Shown: piece after piece, positions 56,942-64,000 of the stretch | Layout: every line of letters starts with the position of its first letter | Numbering within the stretch: the stretch's first letter is position 1 | NCBI GenBank assembly: GCA_015680685.1 | Contig: MNCI01004469.1 | Location: 124,001 to 188,000, forward strand | Direction: 5' to 3' | Origin: Gnetum montanum | Lineage: Eukaryota > Streptophyta > Gnetopsida > Gnetales > Gnetaceae | DNA: 64,000 nt | Made by a program: the position numbers and the translations under genes | Notes under the pieces: generated by a model | The model's database searches: none | Told to the model about the DNA's origin: nothing | The model's input: only the letters and a program-made list of their open reading frames with translations

Positions 56942-58220
56942 CAATGCATTTGTCATGATGTGAAATGAATGGAATCAATTAGGTGCTTGTAGAATTGGAG
57001 TCTCTACAAGCTTCTCCTTAAGTTTCTTAAATGACTTTTTGCATTCCTTGGTCCATATGAATGGAGCATCTTTCTTTGTGAGCTTGACTAATGGTTTTGA
57101 AATCTTATAGAAATTCTCTATGAATCGCCAGTAGTATCCAATGTATCCAAGGAATGACCAAACACATTTAATAGTTTTCAGTTGATGGGTTACTGCTTGG
57201 ATGATTCAAATATTTAGAGGGTCCACCTCAATCCCTACTTGAGAAATTATATGCCCCAATACAATGCCCTCCTACACCATGAGATGGCTCTTTTTCCAAT
57301 TGAGTCAAAGATTTTTCTCCATGAATATTTTAAGAAATTTCTCAAGGTAGTTTAGGGCTTGCTCAAACATAATTCCATAGGTGGAGAAGTCATCCATGAA
57401 TATTTCCACCCATCTACCAATCTTTTGTTGAAATATGCTTAGGACCAATCTTTGAAAAGTTGTAGTGGCATTGCATGGACCAAAGGGCATCTTATGATAT
57501 GCAAAATTTCCCTAGGAACTTGTGAATATTATTTTAGCCTAATCCTTGGGTACAATATATATTTGGTTATAGGCACTATAACCATTTAGAAAGCTATAAT
57601 AGCAATGCCAAAAAATAGTATCCAAGGTCCAACAATGATAATGGAAAATGATCTTTGAATATCACCATGTTTAACAACATGAAATCATAATTACAAGTGA
57701 GCTAACCCACTCGTTATTGACAATTGGATAGATAAACCCTGCCTTAAGGAGTTGTTTAATTTTCTCTTTAATGATCTATTTCAATTTGGGATTTAGCCAT
57801 CACTGTAGTTGTGTCTTTGGCTTCATGGCTAAGTTAGTATAAATGAAATGTTGGAATATCCTATGATCAATCCCTATGAGTTCATGATATAACCTAGCAA
57901 AGGCTATTGGACATTTTTTGATCACCTTTAACAACATCCTTTTTTTTCTTAGAAGCAAGGTTGGCAATGATTATCACCAGCTTACCATTTTTTAGAAATG
58001 CATATTCCATGCTAGCAGGTAAAGTTTTCAACTCTAAGGGCTCATATTTAAAATTTTCAAGGATTTCCAACTCTCCCCAATTGGTATCATTAGTTTCATC
58101 ATCAGAGAGTTGATGATAAACTTGCTTTAGTTCATCCATGCCTTCAACATAGGTGCAAGTTACACTCTTAGTAGGTTCTGTGCAAAGTGTGATGTTCTTA
58201 GAATTAGTTGTTAGCAATTA
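56942..58220 (-). pseudogene. Element O RT, left part cut by element A
   Basis: Minus-strand reading. At 58217-57894 is the N-terminal leader typical of Athila RT (PLELKTLPASMEYAFLKNG; VIIIANLASKK). At 57490-57305 is MPFGPCNATTTFQRLVLSIF with FMDDFSTYG, the catalytic FMDD. The strand continues through the connection region to 56942, where element A was inserted; the RNase H follows at 12360 and below. Several stops between 57900 and 57500. Confidence 0.78.
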
Positions 58221-58319
58221 GGTGTCCTCCTATTTAATGGCTACTATTTATAGGCACATGTTGATTTCATATTCTTCTACACACTATCTACATGCTTTAA
58301 TTGATGTTCTTTTAATAGA

Positions 58320-58745
58320 CTAAAGTTTCTGCACACATTTGCACCCTATATCACTATACGCGATACATGGAACTCGCTTCTTCTCAATCTTTCGAAATGA
58401 ATTTTTCTTGAAAATATCCATGGAAAGATCTATGATGCCCATTTCCACATCAATAATGTTGAACCAAGCCCTTTCCATAATGATTGGAAAGACCCCCTTG
58501 CAATTGTCAACTTTGATTACCAAAAAATCGACTGGATATGATGACCCATAGACAGTGGGCATAATGTCCTCCACTGGTCCCAAGGGAATAGTGATGGGCT
58601 AATCTACCAACTCTAAATGGATGTTTCTTTTTTTGAGAGGAGGTAGGTTCTAGGCATTATACATTTCATGGGAAATTGGATTAACACTAGATCCTAAATC
58701 AAGAAGAGCTTTTCATGGTTCATTTCCTATAATCTGCAAATAGAT
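58320..58745 (-). pseudogene. Element O aspartic protease
   Basis: Minus-strand reading. Near 58700 KALLDLGSSVNPIS is the D-x-G active site. Further on are EDIMPTVYGSSYPVDFLVIK and IIMERAWFNIIDVEMGIIDL, in place of the usual ILGRPFL-type motif. Stop-containing; would have cut Gag-Pol. Confidence 0.62.
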
Positions 58746-59379
58746 GAATGAATTTATAGAATTAGCTCTTTTCTTAGGAAGTTTTCTAGTCTTGATCTAA
58801 TCAGATATAGCATGAGTTAACATGACAGTGTGAATCTTGGGTAGTGTTTGGTTTGAAGTGCATTTGAAAGGAATGGATGCAAAGGATGAAGGAGACACAA
58901 GGCAACCAACCACATAAGTAGGTGAGGGCATAGTAGGGTTATTGATTTAGAAGACTAATATTTTATGGGATTTAGGTTTCAAACCACTCAACTAAGGAGT
59001 TTTTTGTAAGTTAATAGCCTTGATAGCATTACATTGTTGCAGCTATGTGGGAATTTTGACTTGCATGGATGGAGCAAATGATAATTGGATTGAGGGTGGA
59101 GGAACATGTGTTTAAGGATAAGGAGGATGATAAGGATATGGATATTTTCCTCTAGGGGATGAAGAATGAGTTTGGTAATAATCTACAGGGTAGTAGTGAT
59201 GATAAAAAGAAGTGTAACTAGAAGAGTCATCTGGAGACATGGTTTGCTAAACATAGTACTCCACTTGGATAATAAGCCTATTGTTCTTGGTGGAACTGCT
59301 TTAGGTTGCCTTGAGGATAAGGAAACCTTATGGGTGCTTTCCTTCATGCTAGTCTATGATTGAGAGCATACACCCTAGA

Positions 59380-61050
59380 TTCCTAGAAGTGTGAAAAAAT
59401 AGGAAAATATTCCTTGGGATGTTCATATTGGTAGATGTTAAACCCACCATCATCAGCTAATTCTAACTCAATAACCTCTTCTACTATTGCAACCTTACCC
59501 TTACCCTTACCCCTTTGGTAGGCATGTTCAACTTCTTTTCTTTTGTTATGATCATGAGTACTATCTTGTTCTTTAAATTCTTCTACAACTTTCAAAGTAA
59601 TTTGAAATTTTTTAACCAAATATTTCCATAGTTTATTAACCTTAGCCAAAATTTTAGACTTAGATTTTTGAATTGGTAATGTTTTTTAATAGACCAATTT
59701 ATCAAGTGGTGCCTCCCCCTCATTTTCATAGAATCAAACTTTACTTTTCTTGATGGAAGGGTCTTGGTTATACTCCATAACACTTTCCTTTTTTCTCAAC
59801 TCACCTTCTCCTTTTACAACTTGCTCAATCAACCTTTGAATCTGCTGAGCTCTTACTTTTAATAGTCTACCTTGGGCATATACCCCAAGACTTCTCATTT
59901 TGAATTAGAGCCCATCTATGATATGGTGAAGCTACTCCTATTGAGAATAACCATGGCCAAGACATATATGCAAAAGGGAATAATACCTACCCATGGCTAT
60001 GTCCAAGGGTTCATGCGTTCCTTGTCACAAACTTTGGATTTGCTTTCTCAAATTAGACACTTTGGAGTATGTCTTATATTTTTCATTAAGTAACTCAAGT
60101 ATCATACTCCATCTACAAATTAATTTCATCTCCAAGAAGAGGTACCAACTTTCTACTTCTTTTATGAGTTTCTTGGGGGAATAACTTATGTTTCTACTAA
60201 TCATTTTCCATGTTTTTCAAGGCATAGGTATCATGAAAGACTTGAATATGGGTCTGTGGATCTAGGTTATATCCCCCCTCAAATCTAGGGATATTGTTCA
60301 TATCCAACCACTTGATTCTACTATCTTTCACATGCCTGGTTAGAATCTAGACTACCTCTACAATGTTTAGCATGCTTTGAGTTGCTAGCAAGGGCTCATC
60401 ATCATCATGATTTCATTGATACCTATGATGTTCCCTACTACCTCTTCATTCATGATGGGGCCTACGATCATTATCCTACTATTCATCTCCATCATGATCT
60501 CATTCCCTATAATAACAATTAGATTGGGAGGAGAAAGAAGAAGATGCAGATGAAGAGGAAGACAATGGAGGAGAACTATCACATATGTAGTGTATGCCAC
60601 CTCATATCTTCTTATCATGACCATGATTATCAAGTTTTTTGTCATCATGGTGCTTCCCCGAGCCCCTACCTTGACTCCCACTTTTTCCTAAACCTAGATT
60701 ATTGCTAGTGGACTATAGATTTTGGTTTATGCCCCCTTAATTAGAGTCAAGTGGTGGAAAATCTTCATGTTGAGAACCCCTAAAGGGAGGATCCTCATTG
60801 TCATCTTTCTCCAATAGGAACAAGGGGTTGGTGAACCATTTGTTCTTCACAGCTTCATGGCACTTCTCCTAGTGTCGATCTTATTTACATTTTGTTTCTA
60901 TGAGATGTCCAACCTCTTAAGAGTTTGGATTAGCATCCTAAGAATAGATTTTTTGAGAGGCAACACAACCTTGCTCTCCATATCTCTCCATTATAGCTAC
61001 TCATCCTAATACAGGATGAAGGTGAAATTAGGTACAAAATCATCTAGATG
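59380..61050 (-). pseudogene. Element O gag region, heavily decayed
   Basis: Minus-strand reading. A charged low-complexity N-terminal part with HHDDKKLDNHGHDKK and poly-Ser (about 60.4-60.7 kb) is followed by PRFEGGYNLDPQTHIQVFHD near 60290, the start of a retrotransposon gag core (PxFxGxxxxDPxxHLxxF). Many stops follow to about 59380. No zinc knuckle could be confirmed. Confidence 0.5.
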
Positions 61051-61260
61051 AGTGTAGACCACTTTGAATTCTTGGGGCACTAGTAAATTTGAATTATCAT
61101 GCCTATTAGAAGAAGATATTTTGGATTAGAGGAAAATTTAGTATGCTTAAATTATAATTATAATTATAATTTTTTCAAATGATTATGGCCTTAGGGTTCA
61201 TTCTAATGATCTTAAATAATATTTAATAAATTCTAGATAGTGTACATATCAAATTACAAG

Positions 61261-61279
61261 TCCCCAATAACAACACCAA
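61261..61279 (-). other. Element O primer binding site (decayed tRNA-Asp type)
   Basis: Minus strand TTGGTGTTGTTATTGGGGA. The Athila tRNA-Asp site is TTGGCGCCGTTGCCGGGGA; every difference is C to T or G to A, mostly at CpG. Confidence 0.72.
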
Positions 61280-62167
61280 TGATGAGCGATGAGTAGATCC
61301 TATGCCCAATCATACAAATCACTAAGCATTCACAAGTGATCTGTTTGAATTCCATGGACTTATAGCCTTTTAATTACACTAGTCTCTAGGAAGTAAAACT
61401 AACTACTGTAATCATTGTCTTTCTAGTTACACTTGTGAAACACAAAGGTATGGTAAAGTGCAACTAAGACATGATTTTTATCATTTTTATGTTTTATATT
61501 TTAATTTTCCTAAGGATAAATAATAATGAATAAAATAAACTAAAATAATTAAATTACTAATTTAATGTAACTAGCTACACCTAACTCATCTTAACATAAG
61601 TATCTATTCCGACTTGTCATACACATCTTGAGCACATTAAATGCTACTAGGTTACTAAACATTAAGTGTTACTAAGATTACGAAATGCCAAGCATATGCT
61701 TAAAGTGGTTGTACTTATGTGCTTAGTTAATCGCTATTTAATTTAGCTTAATTGATTACCTAATTACTAAAAGCATTAAAGAAAATTGCAGAAAACATTA
61801 AATGCATAAATAAATAATTAATATATTTCAAAGCACTGCAAGGTGTATTAGAAAGCTCATTTTATTTCCATGCACATTGTCATGCTCAAGTCCAAAAATG
61901 CTCAAATAAATATTTGTACATTCTTTGACTCCTATTATGGGCAATTAAAAAAATATTCTAACTTTCAAGTAACAAAATTACAAGAGCTCCGATACAACTA
62001 TGACAAAAGATGTCATAAACATGATGGGTAAGCATTTATTTATATGAAAAAATACACATTGTATCAATGACCATGTCAATGCATCAAATCCAACATCGTT
62101 GTGGCTACATTGATGGGGCCGCATCAATGAGTCCTCATCAATGTAACCTAGAAAATGTAACTCATCA
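61280..62167 (-). repeat. Element O 5' LTR
   Basis: 888 bp. Minus-strand U3 has CATTGATGAGG, CATTGATGCGGCC, CCCATCAATG, ACGATG and GATGCATTGAC over about 100 bp (62060-62155), then the TATA box CATATAAATAAA (62033-62046). Confidence 0.85.
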
Positions 62168-62324
62168 AAAAACTACAAATGGATTTATTAGGGTGGTTAT
62201 AATAAGGTCATATTTATGGAAAACATATCAAACACATGGTACATTTATTAATGGAATTCTAATCTCAAAGGTAGGTTTGGCTACCAACACATAAGCTTGA
62301 TCTTTCATTATTCAAAAGCCACAT

Positions 62325-62412
62325 TCACCAACATGCTTGGGATGGGTAGCAAGGTTTACCAACATGCTTAGCTGGACAACAAGATTCACCAACATGCTTA
62401 GGATGGATAGTA
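62325..62412. repeat. Short repeat TTCACCAACATGCTTAG, three copies
   Basis: Three copies of about 34 bp (62325, 62359, 62391) with core ACCAACATGCTTAG-TGG. In the right flank; no link to other features seen. Confidence 0.65.
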
Positions 62413-62639
62413 AGATCCCATTGAATAATGTGAAACTAATTCTTCTTCTCCATATCCTACCAAAGGAGCTTTAAATAATATAATCTAAGAACCTACATGG
62501 TATATATTGTTATGTTGGATAGAATAGGTTTTTCCAAGGTAAGTTTCTATATTGTAACCAATGATTCTTAAGCCTTTTCTTCTAGAAGATATGCTATTTA
62601 TAAAATTTATTTTGAGTGATTTGTTCCTCTATCTATAAG

Positions 62640-63335
62640 GTCAAGAAAAACTTAGACCACTCCTCTTCACTGGTAGTTTGTGATAGGCATTCCCTATTCT
62701 TGTAGTCAATTACCAAAATTTTTTATGTTCATTAGCTCTACATGTAGGCTCTTTTAGAAAGGAAAATTTTCACCATGGAAGTACCAAATCCACAATGAGA
62801 ATGCTTGTTTCTCCAAATGATGGAAAGTTTTCTACAAAGATAGGGGCTGGTGTTCCAAAAGTTTATAAACTAGAAAGGGTAAAACTAAGTCCTTGGCATA
62901 TTGACCTAACACCAAATTGGATAGTAATCAAAGAGAGACCATGGAAGTGCAGAGCTAGATGAGGGGAATCTCTAGACATTATTTGAGATAAAATAGTGGT
63001 TTACTAAGGAAGCCTACCAATATCTTTCCACATGATGTTTCTATATGAAGTGTATGCTAGGGGTTACAAATTCTACTAGATTATTATGTAGCTTAAGGAA
63101 CTCAAAGAGATAAACATCTTGATTATTAAATTAGCCATTACTATAGTTAGATTTCTATCCTATAACATTCCAGTCACCACCAATAATCTAATTACCCAAA
63201 AGAGAAACCTTTATTATCTATTTAAAAAAAACTAAAACAATCACCCTATTAATTACCCATATACATTGAGGATGTGGAACCTTGATTCCCTTATGGAAAT
63301 CATCAAATGATCATTGACAAGCACCTCATATTGGT
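62640..63335 (-). pseudogene. L1-type LINE endonuclease remnant
   Basis: Minus-strand reading with frameshifts. Near 63270 is NVYG, near 63160 IIGGDWNVIG, then FLKLHNNLVEF. Lower down is FDYYPIWC (compare SDHYPI) and FINFWNTSPYL with a following TSMVKIFLSK. This order matches the apurinic endonuclease domain and downstream linker of plant L1 ORF2. No RT was found; it may lie in other flank sequence. Confidence 0.55.
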
Positions 63336-63598
63336 ATCTAGACTATTAAATTGTCCCATGACCCTAATAGAATCAATGGTTTGGAGCCAACAACACATCC
63401 ACTCATTAAGAAAAAATAAAGATCAACTAAGCATTTTAGTTTCTTGAACAAAAGGAGTATCTACTTGCTCGCTACTAACTAGGTTACGTAAAGGAAAAAA
63501 GTCTGTCTAGGCTATGCAACTCATTTAAATTCTAGGAAAGAACCTTTATGTTTTCATAAAATATGATTGTATGATTAATCCTTTGTATTCCACTTTTA

Positions 63599-64000
63599 TG
63601 TTGACGTCTGATGAGACGCAGATTGCACAAGCCATACGCGATATCGTGGCCGATGAGATATCGCATCCCCTGCGATATCGCGACACGATATCATGTCTTT
63701 CCCTGCAATATCATGTACATGATATCGTGGTCTACCACCATATCTATAAATAAGAGGTGGCACTCCCCTCATTTCACATCCTAGGCGTAAAGTAGTGAAG
63801 CTCTTGCAGATTGATCACCCCAAAGATAGAATATTTTCCATGTGCCCGCAGTAGGAGTCCCCCAAGTGAACGGTTCTTTATTCGACCAACTTTGTACCTG
63901 AACTCAAGTTGTGTACGGTAATAAAGACGAGCTTTGCGGATAAACCTTGTAGTGCATGGATAGGTTTAATTAATGTTATTTACTGCTTTCCTAGTGACTT
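63599..64000 (+). promoter_or_regulatory. Promoter-like segment with CGATATCG array and TATA box
   Basis: Six GATATC-centred motifs between 63638 and 63728 (GCGATATCGTGG, GAGATATCGCAT, GCGATATCGCGAC, ACGATATCATG, CAATATCATG, TGATATCGTGG), then CTATAAATAAGAG at 63744. Downstream AATAAAGACG (63922). Layout matches the U3 of elements A, B and O, so this may be the LTR of another retrotransposon running off the right edge. Confidence 0.5.

Larger units (their letters stand above)
4567..62167 (-). mobile_element. Element O: Athila-type Ty3/gypsy retrotransposon, host of the nest
   Basis: Full-length LTR element in minus orientation. Both LTRs are about 0.89 kb, begin TG and end CA in plus reading, and are similar throughout. 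Flanks are ACAAA (4562-4566) and AAAAA (62168-62172), a target duplication with one mismatch. Next to the right LTR is a tRNA-Asp-type primer site; next to the left LTR is a PPT. Order on the minus strand: gag (61.0-59.4 kb), protease (58.7-58.3), RT (58.2-56.9), then after a 44.6-kb interruption RNase H (12.36-12.0), integrase (11.9-10.6), an accessory region (8.6-5.6) and the 3' LTR. FMDDFS in RT and the primer site fit the Athila lineage. Without insertions it is about 13.0 kb. All reading frames are broken. Confidence 0.88.

Overview
This window is plant repeat DNA with no free-standing host gene that I can support. It is a stack of LTR retrotransposons nested four deep, flanked by older Ty1/copia and LINE debris. 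The lineages (Athila, Tat/Ogre-like, Ty1/copia), the tRNA-Asp and initiator-Met primer sites and the many decayed CpGs point to a large-genome seed plant. I cannot name the species.

Layout. Positions 1-4566 are host flank: a minus-strand copia gag/protease remnant, then a 291-bp tandem duplication. Element O is a minus-strand Athila-type element at 4567-62167 with 0.89-kb LTRs and a decayed tRNA-Asp primer site. Element A is a plus-strand Tat/Ogre-like element at 12361-56936 (target duplication TAGTT), inserted in O between reverse transcriptase and RNase H. Element B is a related plus-strand Tat/Ogre-like element at 24143-42195 (target duplication CCACA, 18.05 kb), inserted in A. Element C is a minus-strand, apparently non-coding LTR element at 44288-50629 (CATGA/CTTGA), inserted in the RT of A. 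With insertions removed, A is about 20.2 kb and O about 13.0 kb. Positions 62173-64000 return to host flank, with a LINE endonuclease remnant and a promoter-like segment carrying a GATATC array.

A and B share one plan: LTR, leader, gag, protease, a long sense-strand intron, RT with a degenerate RNase H, a second (archaeal-type) RNase H, integrase, PPT, LTR. The most striking feature lies in the intron between protease and RT. Both elements carry an antisense gene there, with its own TATA box and seven (B) or eight (A) exons at matching positions and phases. The predicted product of about 990 residues joins a catalytically dead FCP1/NIF-like domain, a segment resembling plant 'putative transposon protein' domains, and a long coiled coil. 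Antisense introns would not be removed from the genomic RNA, which explains how they survive retrotransposition.

Each family also carries its own CpG-containing, mostly palindromic short motif in arrays: GCGTATACGC in B, CACGCTG-CAGCGTG in A, decayed CATCGATG in O. The arrays sit in the LTR U3 and again at the promoter of the accessory gene. O has the same layout, with an internal TATA box and motif cluster upstream of a sense accessory ORF that also carries such a domain and a coiled coil. I infer a family-specific DNA-binding, possibly anti-silencing or autoregulatory, system analogous to VANC of VANDAL transposons. This is a hypothesis. All copies here carry stops or frameshifts.
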